Positions 1 to 7,069 of a stretch of DNA of 9,321 nt are shown one piece after another (the stretch's first letter is position 1; every line of letters starts with the position of its first letter). The notes below the pieces were generated by a model. That model saw only the letters and a list, made by a program, of their open reading frames with translations, had not been told where the DNA came from and ran no database searches. This DNA comes from UBA6065 sp036565605 (GTDB lineage Bacteria > Patescibacteriota > Minisyncoccia > Phycocordibacterales > UBA6065): positions 1-9,321 of the forward strand of contig DATCXV010000025.1 in assembly GCA_036565605.1 (NCBI GenBank), written 5' to 3'. A program made the translations under genes and the position numbers.

Positions 1-604
1 CTGCGGCTACGGCATCTATTCACTGATGCTTGGATCACGCGGTTTTTCGGTCGATGCCATCGATATCGATCCTTCGCGTGTCGAAGCGTTGCGTCGCTCG
101 CTCTCTGAAGTCCCCGAAGCAGCACAACATGTGCGCACACATATTGGATCACTCACCGCTCTGCCCTTTCCGAATAACTCCTTCGATCGCATTGTTTGTC
201 CCGAAGTGGTCGAACATATCGCTGACGACCAGAGCGCCCTACGCGAATTGGCGCGCGTATTGGCTCCCGGCGGCAAGCTCATTTTTTCCGTGCCCGCATG
301 GTCGAAATGGAACGAGGGCTTCTATAAAAATTTTCTCCATGAGCGCGTCGGCTATCGGCCAACAGAGCTTATGAAGACGTTTGAACATCTGGGCCTTTCA
401 ACTGAAAAGCTCGACCTGTATGAATACACTCTCGGCATGAGAGTCTTCACGTTCTATAACTCACTTCGATCGAAAACTCTTATGGGTCTCCTTTTCTATC
501 CCTGTTTCTGGCTTCACCGTCTTGACCACCTCTTAAAGATCGGCGAGCCAAGTTATCTCGCCATTATTGCCGTTAAAAGAGTGAATTTGTCGATCGTTTC
601 TTGA
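1..604 (+). CDS. Class I SAM-dependent methyltransferase, 5' end outside window
   Basis: The reading frame is open from the left edge (first whole codon at base 2) to TGA at 602-604, giving 200 visible residues. The first residues, CGYGIYSLMLG, are the end of the glycine-rich SAM-binding motif I, so the N-terminus and the first strand lie outside the window. The end of strand 2 follows as VDAIDID, with an acidic residue placed to hold the SAM ribose. ALPFPNNSFDRIVCPEVVEHI matches the motif II/III region of Methyltransf_11 proteins, and LAPGGKLIFSVP is strand 5. The C-terminal third is more hydrophobic and gives no clue to the substrate. By family it transfers a methyl group from SAM, perhaps to a sugar or lipid given its neighbours, but that is inference. 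It runs opposite to the other genes and its last 52 bases overlap the 3' end of the GT39-like gene. The internal ATG at base 26 is not the real start, because motif I lies before it. Confidence 0.9.
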   Translation, partial: CGYGIYSLMLGSRGFSVDAIDIDPSRVEALRRSLSEVPEAAQHVRTHIGSLTALPFPNNSFDRIVCPEVVEHIADDQSALRELARVLAPGGKLIFSVPAWSKWNEGFYKNFLHERVGYRPTELMKTFEHLGLSTEKLDLYEYTLGMRVFTFYNSLRSKTLMGLLFYPCFWLHRLDHLLKIGEPSYLAIIAVKRVNLSIVS

Positions 605-1995
605 GGTCTGTAGGACTTGAAAACAGGGTCAGAGGCACGGTACGCCTCGGTCTCGAGGATTATTATGTCTACAGCACCGGACTGCGCCAAGGCCATATTT
701 TCGACTCCTATGATCCCTGCAGCAGGCAAAATGTATTGATAGTAATTACGGTGCGAAAGAAACGGCACAGCCTCGGGAGCGTTATAGAAAAGCACCGATT
801 GAGAAGCCGGCAATCTGCTCATTACGGAAGAAAGCTCCGCTGTCCGATGACTCGCATATCCGTCCGCTACCCAGGACGAGAAACACAACTGATACAATCC
901 CAGCACCGATAAGACGATAGATAGAACGATCGCAAGTTTTCGCAAAGCGACAATCTTTTCGACAAACAATTCTGAAAGCGACCGTACAACTTCTGGCAGA
1001 AAAAGAAGTGTCAAAGCCTGCATGGGAAAAAGATAACGGTACCATCCAGCCGTACGCAAGAAAGCAAGAAAAACAAGAATCGCAAAAACCAAGGACATGA
1101 TCTCTTCAGCAGCTAATTTGTCAGCACGTTTCCACGCGACCATGATCCTCGAAAGCCAGAGTCCACCGATCGCAAGCGTAAAAAGACCGCTTACGCTTTT
1201 GAAAAGCCCGATAAAATTTTTTACGACAACCGCGACAATGTGTTCATGATAGGGATTGGCATAATAGCCGATGATTCCTGAAGCAGAATCTCCTGCCCCG
1301 AACTGAACAAAGAGCCATATCATCAAAGGTACAATCGTAGCAACTACACCAATTGTAATCTCGCGCCACATAAAAGTTTTCCTGCGACATTCAATCACCG
1401 CGCCCGCCACAAGAGCTGCAAGGAATACCAGATAAACCGGCTTGGTCGAAGCGCACAATCCGGCACAGAGACCCGAAAGTACAAGCCACGGGTATCGATT
1501 CGGTGATATTTTTGCCCTACTCCAAGAAAAAAGAGAAAGTACCAAGAAAAGCATTCCTGGCACTTCACCCAAAATACTTTTTCCATTTCCATATAAGGGC
1601 GGGAACGTCATCAAAAGTGCGAGCGCGCACAAAGCGACATGGTTCCCAAACAATCTGCGCGCGAGCACATACGCTGACACTAAAAAACCAATGATAAAAA
1701 GTGCCATAAGGAAGCGTGCTGCAAAAACACTAGTTCCAAAAATCTTCATCCACAGCGCCAAAGGATAGATAAGTGGATAGCCAACCGTGGTCACTGCCAA
1801 ATGTTCGATATGGCCGGGTGCAATCTGTAGTCCATCGATACCGACAGTTGCCAGATTGGCCGCTGCTTCCATATACCAACCTTCGTCATACCAAAACGCA
1901 GGGCTTTCCGTCAGACGAAAAGTAGCGAAAAAAGCACCCAAAAGAATCAAAGCCGTTGCCGCGATCGTCTGACTATTTCTTCGAAACCTTTCCAT
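553..1995 (-). CDS. GT39-like multi-pass membrane glycosyltransferase (480 aa)
   Basis: This is an integral membrane protein with about ten to twelve hydrophobic segments. The first extracytoplasmic loop has the acidic pair typical of GT39/ArnT/PMT enzymes, in FWYDEGWYMEAA (D37, E38). A second loop motif, LGEVPGML (E144), resembles the conserved second acidic loop motif. RTAGWYRYLFPMQAL near residues 314-328 matches the late RYLxP-type motif of the family. A C-terminal region from about residue 375 looks soluble and extracytoplasmic. Such enzymes move a sugar from a polyprenyl phosphate carrier to a lipid, glycan or protein on the outer face of the membrane. I chose ATG 1995 because the longer frame up to 2124 only re-reads the upstream GT2 gene. 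This start overlaps that gene by 23 bases, so translation may be coupled. The upstream GtrB-like enzyme is the natural donor synthase, which is inference. The 3' end overlaps the convergent methyltransferase gene. The transferred sugar and acceptor are unknown. Confidence 0.88.
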   Translation of the reverse strand: MERFRRNSQTIAATALILLGAFFATFRLTESPAFWYDEGWYMEAAANLATVGIDGLQIAPGHIEHLAVTTVGYPLIYPLALWMKIFGTSVFAARFLMALFIIGFLVSAYVLARRLFGNHVALCALALLMTFPPLYGNGKSILGEVPGMLFLVLSLFSWSRAKISPNRYPWLVLSGLCAGLCASTKPVYLVFLAALVAGAVIECRRKTFMWREITIGVVATIVPLMIWLFVQFGAGDSASGIIGYYANPYHEHIVAVVVKNFIGLFKSVSGLFTLAIGGLWLSRIMVAWKRADKLAAEEIMSLVFAILVFLAFLRTAGWYRYLFPMQALTLLFLPEVVRSLSELFVEKIVALRKLAIVLSIVLSVLGLYQLCFSSWVADGYASHRTAELSSVMSRLPASQSVLFYNAPEAVPFLSHRNYYQYILPAAGIIGVENMALAQSGAVDIIILETEAYRASDPVFKSYRPQETIDKFTLLTAIMAR

Positions 1996-2935
1996 CTTGA
2001 GAGCTATAGACCGACGACACGATATACAGAGGCCTTCCTTTCGACTCTGCATAGATACGGCCGACGTATTCGCCAATAATGCCAAGCATGAGCATCTGCA
2101 CACCGCCCATAAAAAAGATTGCAACCGTCATGAACGCCCAACCCGGCACCGCATCAGCAGCAAAGAAGATACGCACAGATACCGCATACAAAATACCTAA
2201 AAACGACAGGCCCGAGACTAGAAATCCTGCTTTTGTGATAAGGCGCAGAGGCGCCGTCGAGAATCCAACCACGGCATCTGCCGACAATCGTAACATCCTT
2301 TTTAAGGGATAATGCGTTTCTCCAGCAGTCCGTTCAGCGCGATCAAAGAGAACCGCCTTCTGCTTGAAACCAACATGCGCCGCAATGCCGCGGACAAAAC
2401 GATGACTTTCTCGGTATTGGCGTACCGCCTCTGCCGCCTTACGATCAAGTAATCGAAAATCTCCTGTATTCTCGGGAATCACGGTGTCGGAAAGCCTATT
2501 GAGAATCTTATAAAAAGCGTGGGCTGTAGCTCGCTTGAATATGGTGTCCTTACGCGAACGACGCTGGGCATAAACAACTTCGTGACCATCTTCCCATTCA
2601 CGAACAAGTTCAAGCGCGATCGCGGGCGGATCCTGGAGATCAGTGTCCATGATAACAATTGCATCACCCGTTGCGTGGTCGAGTCCAGCGGTCACGGCGA
2701 TCTGATGGCCGAAGTTGCGCGAAAAATGAAGCACTCGCACACGATTATCGACATCAGCGATTTCCCGAAGAACCTCGGCAGTTCCATCATGACTGCCATC
2801 GTTTACAAACAGGGCCTCGACTTCGTATTTTTTCTCGAGTGCTTTGAACGTCCCTGAAAGTTCTTTATGGAAATCACGAACACCCGCCGATTCGTTGTAG
2901 ACGGGCAGGACAAAAGAGATTGTCTTGCGCTGCAT
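1973..2935 (-). CDS. GtrB/DPM1-like polyprenyl-phosphate glycosyltransferase (GT2, 320 aa)
   Basis: By family it transfers a sugar from a nucleotide sugar to polyprenyl (undecaprenyl) phosphate at the cytoplasmic face. The N-terminal GT2 domain (about residues 6-230) starts with ISFVLPVYNE and continues with FVNDGSHDGT (D46), the metal-binding DTD at 97-99 within MDTDLQDPP, and GDFRLLDR at 158-165. Two hydrophobic segments follow at about 233-257 and 266-290, then MLGIIGEYVGRIYAE, the usual C-terminal signature of the GtrB/ArnC/YfdH type. The length is normal for that group. ATG 2935 places the GT2 motif at residue 6. A TTG start at 2956 would add seven residues of no family value. No Shine-Dalgarno site lies before it, but a good promoter-like sequence ends nine bases upstream. 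It overlaps the next gene, a GT39-like enzyme, by 23 bases. This is the classic pairing of donor synthase and membrane transferase. Confidence 0.93.
   Translation of the reverse strand: MQRKTISFVLPVYNESAGVRDFHKELSGTFKALEKKYEVEALFVNDGSHDGTAEVLREIADVDNRVRVLHFSRNFGHQIAVTAGLDHATGDAIVIMDTDLQDPPAIALELVREWEDGHEVVYAQRRSRKDTIFKRATAHAFYKILNRLSDTVIPENTGDFRLLDRKAAEAVRQYRESHRFVRGIAAHVGFKQKAVLFDRAERTAGETHYPLKRMLRLSADAVVGFSTAPLRLITKAGFLVSGLSFLGILYAVSVRIFFAADAVPGWAFMTVAIFFMGGVQMLMLGIIGEYVGRIYAESKGRPLYIVSSVYSSQDGKVSKK
2003..2008 (-). promoter_or_regulatory. TATAGC hexamer before the GT39-like gene start
   Basis: TATAGC (four of six matches to TATAAT) lies seven bases before ATG 1995, inside the coding end of the upstream GT2 gene. 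I found no good -35 match 17 or 18 bases upstream. It is listed because the same kind of hexamer stands before every complete minus-strand gene here. It could be chance. Confidence 0.18.
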
Positions 2936-2944
2936 AATGCGGCA

Positions 2945-2974
2945 AGTATACGCCAATATGAGCAGTTATATCAA
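2945..2974 (-). promoter_or_regulatory. Putative sigma70-type promoter for a near-leaderless GT2 transcript
   Basis: The 42-base gap between the acyltransferase and the GtrB-like gene is AT-rich and is the longest gap in the window. On the minus strand it holds TTGATA (2974-2969; five of six matches to TTGACA), an 18-base spacer and TATACT (2950-2945; five of six matches to TATAAT). The ATG at 2935 begins nine bases after the -10 hexamer, so a transcript starting about seven bases after it would have a leader of only two or three bases. This agrees with the absence of a Shine-Dalgarno site. It is a prediction from consensus matching only. Confidence 0.45.
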
Positions 2975-2977
2975 TAT

Positions 2978-4087
2978 TTAAATCGCAGGCGCTTTTTCTG
3001 ACACTCTCTGTCCAACAGCTTTACGAGCCCAGCGCAGAACAGGCTTTTCAACAAAGAAATAGGAGGCTATGGCAAAAACAATAAGAAGCGGCGGAAAAAG
3101 CAGAAACGATGAGGTCGGATAATTCTCGGGCAAACCTAAAAAGATTTCTTGCCACAAATAGACACTGTATGAAACCAGACCAAGAAAAGCGAACCACGAT
3201 CCAATTCGAGAACGCGAGAGTTGCGGAAATCGATAGGTCAACATGACGATAATAAGAATCGAACAGGGCGTCGCCGCACGATACAAAATATGCGCCAAAT
3301 TGCTCATGTGTGGTATGCGCGTCAATAAAAGAATAATAACCGCAGCAATCAACATCGACCACAACCCCCTTTTCTTTACGAAATCGGCAAAGCGCGGGCT
3401 TTGGGCGAACAGTGCACCTGCAATGATACAGGCAAATGACAGTGCGTTATCGATCCACGTATGTACAAGTAACACGCCGAATGATGACAGCAGTATGAAT
3501 ACAGCAAACAATCCTGCCAATACCGCAACGCGAGTCTTGGGACGGAATGCTGCGAATATGAACGGCCACAGCAGATAAAACTGAGCCTCGACGGCAAGCG
3601 TCCATGTATGTGTCACGTTCCAGCCACATGCCGCAATACCCGCATTACATAAAAAGCCTGCAGCCGCCGGAATATCGCCCGGAGAAAGCGCTATCCAGCC
3701 AAACCCGGCGAATAAAGCGACCGCTGCCAAGTAGACAGCGAATGCGGGAATGATGCGAAAAACTCTGCGAGCAAAAAAACGCTTCAAACTGATTGAACCA
3801 TGCACAGCCTCTTCATCGATCAAAAGTTTTGTAATGATGAATCCGCTGATAACAAAAAATATACGCACGCCCAGTGGACCCGAACGCAACGCGAAAGCGA
3901 TAAGCAACTTATCCAAAACATACAGAATGTGCCCGATAACACTTGCGCTTTGTGACAAACTCGCAAGCAGGCTGTCTTTGAAGTAGAAGGCATAGCGCAC
4001 AAAAACAATATGCTGAACAATGACAAATATGACGCTTACCCCGCGCCAGATATCCAGCACATTGTCTCTTTCTTTGGTCGGCGTCAT
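2978..4087 (-). CDS. Acyltransferase-3 family membrane O-acyltransferase (OafA/YrhL-like, 369 aa)
   Basis: It belongs to the Acyl_transf_3 family, integral membrane enzymes that add acetyl or other short acyl groups to sugars of exported glycans. Near the N-terminus it has LDIWRG (11-16), with R15 and H26 forming the R-X10-H arrangement of the family. GPLGVRIFFVISGFIITKLL follows at 70-89, then the arginine-rich FFARRVFRIIP at about 104-114, and TWTLAVEAQFYLLWP at 161-175, a variant of the common LSVEEQFYLLWP. About ten hydrophobic segments can be seen. No C-terminal SGNH hydrolase domain is present, and the length is normal for the short form. ATG 4087 shares its first base with the last base of the upstream TGA stop (TGATG), which suggests coupled translation. 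A TTG two bases upstream of the stop's last base (4090-4088) is less likely. It probably acylates the glycan made by its neighbours; the target sugar is unknown. Confidence 0.93.
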   Translation of the reverse strand: MTPTKERDNVLDIWRGVSVIFVIVQHIVFVRYAFYFKDSLLASLSQSASVIGHILYVLDKLLIAFALRSGPLGVRIFFVISGFIITKLLIDEEAVHGSISLKRFFARRVFRIIPAFAVYLAAVALFAGFGWIALSPGDIPAAAGFLCNAGIAACGWNVTHTWTLAVEAQFYLLWPFIFAAFRPKTRVAVLAGLFAVFILLSSFGVLLVHTWIDNALSFACIIAGALFAQSPRFADFVKKRGLWSMLIAAVIILLLTRIPHMSNLAHILYRAATPCSILIIVMLTYRFPQLSRSRIGSWFAFLGLVSYSVYLWQEIFLGLPENYPTSSFLLFPPLLIVFAIASYFFVEKPVLRWARKAVGQRVSEKAPAI

Positions 4088-5871
4088 CAAAATGGCAATT
4101 GTATAGCGGGCAGCAAGAATGAATCCATAATAAATGTTGCAACGATATACAGTGCAAGAATCGGCAGGAAAAAATATTGTTGTTTTTCATGTCGCTTAAA
4201 CAAGAATCCTGCAAAGAGCGCCGCGACAATAACTGTCGGTGTAAGTATTCGTTCTGTGATAGCGGGCCAGAAAAAAATCGGCAGACAAGAAATAAGCGCA
4301 GCAAAAATAAACCGAACCCTCTCTTTGGCAATGCCATTCCTTTGCTTCCAAAACACCCAGCATCCGCCCACAGCAAGCAATGCAAGTAGGTTATGAAGCG
4401 CTCCCAATGCTTTCACATATTCAATGAATCGCGATGCATACACGTAATAGTCACTATTCGAACCGAACCAGTCGGCATAGCCATAGCCGAATTTCACCGC
4501 TACGACTATCGACACTGCGGTAAACGGTGCCAATGCAATCGCCGCCGATAGCGCGGCGCGGCGCGCGAATATTTTAAATGAAATCGCTTTCGCGAAAAGC
4601 TCCGCGAATAGATACACAGCGATCGCTACGGCTCCTAAAAAGGCGTATTCCTTGAACAGCCCTCCAACACCGATCATCGCAGCTGCAGCGAAAAGATCCT
4701 TTCCATTTTTTTCACTCGCATACTTCCACAAAAAATAGAGCGCGAAGATATAAAATGCCCAGCCGCCCACATCCATCGAATAGTTCAAACTAAATATCAA
4801 AAAGCCATAATTCGCGGCCAGAAACATTGCCGAAAAATATGCCGCCGCGCTGCTCGAAAATAAGGCACGTGCAAGTTTGAAAAAGAACAGCGTGCCCAAT
4901 ACGTACAGAAGCGCATTCGTGAAAAACCATGCCGCATACTGATCCGGAAAAAGTGAGATTAAGAAGACCGGCGCAAATGTCGTCAACATGCGGTTCGGCA
5001 CGAAGTCCGTCGGCGCAGGCGCACCTGCCAAAACTTTGGCCGCAGAAAGATATGTCGGCGTATCGCCTAATTCATGCGGACCTAAACATAACGCAAAACA
5101 CGAAACAAGAGCCAAAAGCGACAATCCAAAAGCAATTTCCCAAGGACGTACCTGAAACACCAGAGGTATACCCTTGCGCACAATCGACCAAAGTGCCGGA
5201 AAACCGTCCGTCCATTTGATCTTCTTTCCCTCACGTGCAGTACGCGGATCGTACGAGATTGACTCTTCAACGACACGGAAACCGTAGCGGGACAAAATGG
5301 CCGTGATTTCCGGCTCCATATCGAAACGTTTAGCTGACATTGATTGAGCCACTCTGTGCGCCGCCTTGCGCGTAAAAACCTTGTAGCATGTCTCCATATC
5401 GCTTACGTGCAAACCGGTAAACAAGTTAGAGACTGCTGTCAAAATACGGTTAGCAACATAGTTAATAGACCACAGATCACGGATCCTCTTGCCTTGATAG
5501 CGAGATCCGAACACCACATCAGCCCTTCCTTCTACAAGCGGTAAAACCAATTTCAAGTAGTCAGCCGGATCATATTCCAAATCCGCGTCTTGGATCACAA
5601 CAAGATCGCCTGTCGCCTCCAATAGCCCTCGCCGCACAGCTGCACCCTTTCCCTGATTTATATCTTGGCGCAGAATGCGTAATGAAAATTCTCCGCACAA
5701 CCGTTCCACGATCGCCATCGTACCGTCCTTCGAAGCATCATCGACGATAATAATTTCCCGGCCCATATCTCGAGGCAATGGCGCAGCCACGACTTTGCGC
5801 AAGATCGCTTCAATAGTGCGCACTTCGTTATAGACCGGGATGACGACAGAAAGTGTGAGGCGACGGGACAT
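4087..5871 (-). CDS. Fused GT2 polyprenyl-phosphate glycosyltransferase and GT-C-like membrane domain (594 aa)
   Basis: Residues 1 to about 235 form a DPM1-like GT2 domain: LSVVIPVYNE, IIVDDASKDGT at 41-51, the metal-binding DAD at 95-97 within VIQDADLEYDP, DMETCYKVF at 158-166, and ISYDPR followed by GKKIKWTDGFPALWSIVR. Residues from about 243 to the end are a multi-pass membrane domain with about nine to eleven hydrophobic segments. Its first outward loop contains LGDTPTYLSAAKVLAG (D270), then a conserved-looking FVPNRMLTTFAPV. This resembles the acidic first loop of GT-C enzymes, although no strict DE pair is present. One protein could therefore load a sugar onto a lipid carrier inside and use it outside, which is inference. 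The start is sure because the GT2 motif begins at residue 7. There are only two bases between the upstream stop and this ATG, and no Shine-Dalgarno site. The 3' end overlaps the acyltransferase start by one base. An alternative is that the membrane part is only an anchor or flippase-like module. Confidence 0.88.
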   Translation of the reverse strand: MSRRLTLSVVIPVYNEVRTIEAILRKVVAAPLPRDMGREIIIVDDASKDGTMAIVERLCGEFSLRILRQDINQGKGAAVRRGLLEATGDLVVIQDADLEYDPADYLKLVLPLVEGRADVVFGSRYQGKRIRDLWSINYVANRILTAVSNLFTGLHVSDMETCYKVFTRKAAHRVAQSMSAKRFDMEPEITAILSRYGFRVVEESISYDPRTAREGKKIKWTDGFPALWSIVRKGIPLVFQVRPWEIAFGLSLLALVSCFALCLGPHELGDTPTYLSAAKVLAGAPAPTDFVPNRMLTTFAPVFLISLFPDQYAAWFFTNALLYVLGTLFFFKLARALFSSSAAAYFSAMFLAANYGFLIFSLNYSMDVGGWAFYIFALYFLWKYASEKNGKDLFAAAAMIGVGGLFKEYAFLGAVAIAVYLFAELFAKAISFKIFARRAALSAAIALAPFTAVSIVVAVKFGYGYADWFGSNSDYYVYASRFIEYVKALGALHNLLALLAVGGCWVFWKQRNGIAKERVRFIFAALISCLPIFFWPAITERILTPTVIVAALFAGFLFKRHEKQQYFFLPILALYIVATFIMDSFLLPAIQLPF

Positions 5872-5873
5872 GA

Positions 5874-7058
5874 CTATACAAATTTAATTTTTCGGGCAGC
5901 AAACGCCGTCATCCGAAGCAGCAGCAGGCCGTGACTCCAGCGCCTGATATTTGTCTCGCCATAGACACGAGCCTGATAATGGATCGGCACATCGATGATC
6001 TTCAGATTCATCTTCGCGGCCCCAAACAAAAGATCAAAATCGCCGAACGGATCAAAGTCTCCGAAGTACGATCGACCATGTGCAATTTCTTCATAATCTG
6101 ACCTCCACAAAACTTTCGTACCACATAAGGTATCCTTCAAAGGCTGTCCCAGGATCCAGGAAAAGGCGGAAGCGAAAAATTTGTTACCGATCAAATTAAG
6201 TATCCGCATCGCCCCATCTTCGACTGGGTAAACCAAGCGTGAGCCATTAGCAAAATCAGCGACACCACTTGCAAGCAGACGATAGAATTTTTCTACTTCG
6301 CTCGGTGGTACCGTCATGTCAGCATCATAAATTGCCAAAATGTCTCCGGTCGCCTTTTCGAAACCGGTACGCACCGCATCGCCTTTGCCACGACCTTTCT
6401 GTCGCGCGATTTTTATCGAACGCTTCCCACCCCACACATCTGCAACCCGTTCGATTTCCTTCCAGGTATCGTCAGTTGAATTGCCTTCAACAAAAATAAG
6501 CTCGGTATGAGAGCCCAAGTTCGGCAGCTCGCGAGCCATCCGTTCAATCGTGCCCATTTCATTGCGCGCCGGAATGACGATGGAAAGGCTCGGAAACGAT
6601 TTGCGTGCCTGCCCTACTTTTCGCGCCACGATGTAATGAAAAATGCCCAAATGCGAGAAAGGCCAGATAGCGCCCAATACATTGTTACAGAGTGCTGATA
6701 CCAAGGGTATGTACACCGGCAGAATCATCCGGGTTCCCGATTTCACCGGCTCAAGTCCGGCAAGAGCGCAGAAATTTTTCAGATCGCCCATGGAAAGCCA
6801 ATTCGACTCGGCATTCGGCCGACGAAGATTCAAAGCGGACGCCAGACGCAAGAGAGGCTCCCACAGCGCGTTATGACTTATGATGACCAAGCGTCCTTCC
6901 AGACCAAGTTCTGCCGCACTTCTGCGCAAACGCTCTTCGACGTCCGGAACAAAGCCAAGCTCGTCTTTGATTACTTCATATACGTCCGTCCTTCCAGGCG
7001 GCGTCAAAAACGCGACGAATTCATCGACACATCTGTGATAGTACCGGGAAAGCGACAT
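5874..7058 (-). CDS. GT2 glycosyltransferase fused to a methyltransferase remnant lacking its SAM-binding core (394 aa)
   Basis: The C-terminal part (about residues 155-394) is a complete GT2 domain: LSIVIPARNEMGTIE, IFVEGNSTDDTW at 188-199, metal-binding DADMTVPP at 245-252, LCGTKVLWR at 311-319, YFGDFDPFGDFDLLFGA at 331-347, and YGETNIRRWSHGLLLLRM. The N-terminal part matches the methyltransferase half of known bifunctional class I methyltransferase/GT2 proteins: the MSLSRYYHRCVDEF start, then LGFVPDVEERLRR, GRLVIISHNALWEPLLRLA, NWLSMGDLKNF and the hydrophobic VYIPLVSALCNNVL. Between PPGR (20-23) and TDVYEVIKDELG (24-35), however, the glycine-rich motif I and the next strands are absent. 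I estimate 70 to 90 residues are lost, from memory of the family. The frame is kept, so the GT2 half should be made, but SAM binding looks impossible. The start fits the family. An AAAGGG at 7076-7071 lies 12 bases before the ATG, which is too far for a good ribosome site. The gap to the upstream gene is six bases. Confidence 0.9.
   Translation of the reverse strand: MSLSRYYHRCVDEFVAFLTPPGRTDVYEVIKDELGFVPDVEERLRRSAAELGLEGRLVIISHNALWEPLLRLASALNLRRPNAESNWLSMGDLKNFCALAGLEPVKSGTRMILPVYIPLVSALCNNVLGAIWPFSHLGIFHYIVARKVGQARKSFPSLSIVIPARNEMGTIERMARELPNLGSHTELIFVEGNSTDDTWKEIERVADVWGGKRSIKIARQKGRGKGDAVRTGFEKATGDILAIYDADMTVPPSEVEKFYRLLASGVADFANGSRLVYPVEDGAMRILNLIGNKFFASAFSWILGQPLKDTLCGTKVLWRSDYEEIAHGRSYFGDFDPFGDFDLLFGAAKMNLKIIDVPIHYQARVYGETNIRRWSHGLLLLRMTAFAARKIKFV
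6983..6992 (-). other. Presumed in-frame deletion junction in the methyltransferase domain
   Basis: The codons for G22 to D25 (GGA AGG ACG GAC) sit where the family normally continues into the SAM-binding motif I. On the minus strand the junction reads GGACGGACG at 6991-6983, a short tandem repeat of GGAC. Such microhomology would suit a deletion by slippage or recombination, but this is only suggestive. A collapsed assembly could leave the same trace. Confidence 0.4.
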
Positions 7059-7063
7059 GCGGC

Positions 7064-7069
7064 GTTATA
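7064..7069 (-). promoter_or_regulatory. TATAAC hexamer directly before the MT/GT2 gene start
   Basis: TATAAC lies five bases before ATG 7058 and includes the TAA stop of the YbjQ-like gene. A weak TTGGAG (7093-7088; three of six matches to TTGACA) stands 18 bases upstream. If it works as a -10 element, the transcript would start at about the first base of the gene. The support is the match and its repetition before other starts in the window. The overlap with a stop codon weakens it. Confidence 0.22.

Noticed and set aside
601..912. Open frame of 103 aa on the plus strand after the methyltransferase stop
   Set aside because: It lies antisense to the C-terminal region of the GT39-like gene, has no family likeness, and starts at a doubtful codon overlapping the stop.
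1996..2124. Longer start (to 2124) for the GT39-like gene
   Set aside because: The extra 43 residues re-read the 3' end of the GtrB-like gene in another frame and look nothing like a GT39 N-terminus. ATG 1995 is followed by a charged start and then a membrane segment.
2519..2857. Open frame of 112 aa on the plus strand
   Set aside because: It is antisense to the catalytic core of the GtrB-like GT2 gene, whose motifs are certain.
3909..4396. Open frames of 158 aa (minus) and 128 aa (plus) over the acyltransferase/fusion junction
   Set aside because: Both cover the ends of two well-supported genes in other frames. The minus-strand one is rich in cysteine and serine like a frame-shift shadow, and neither has a recognisable motif.
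4540..4558. Six-base stem CGCCGC/GCGGCG in the fusion gene
   Set aside because: It is short, lies in alanine codons, and has no terminator or regulatory context.
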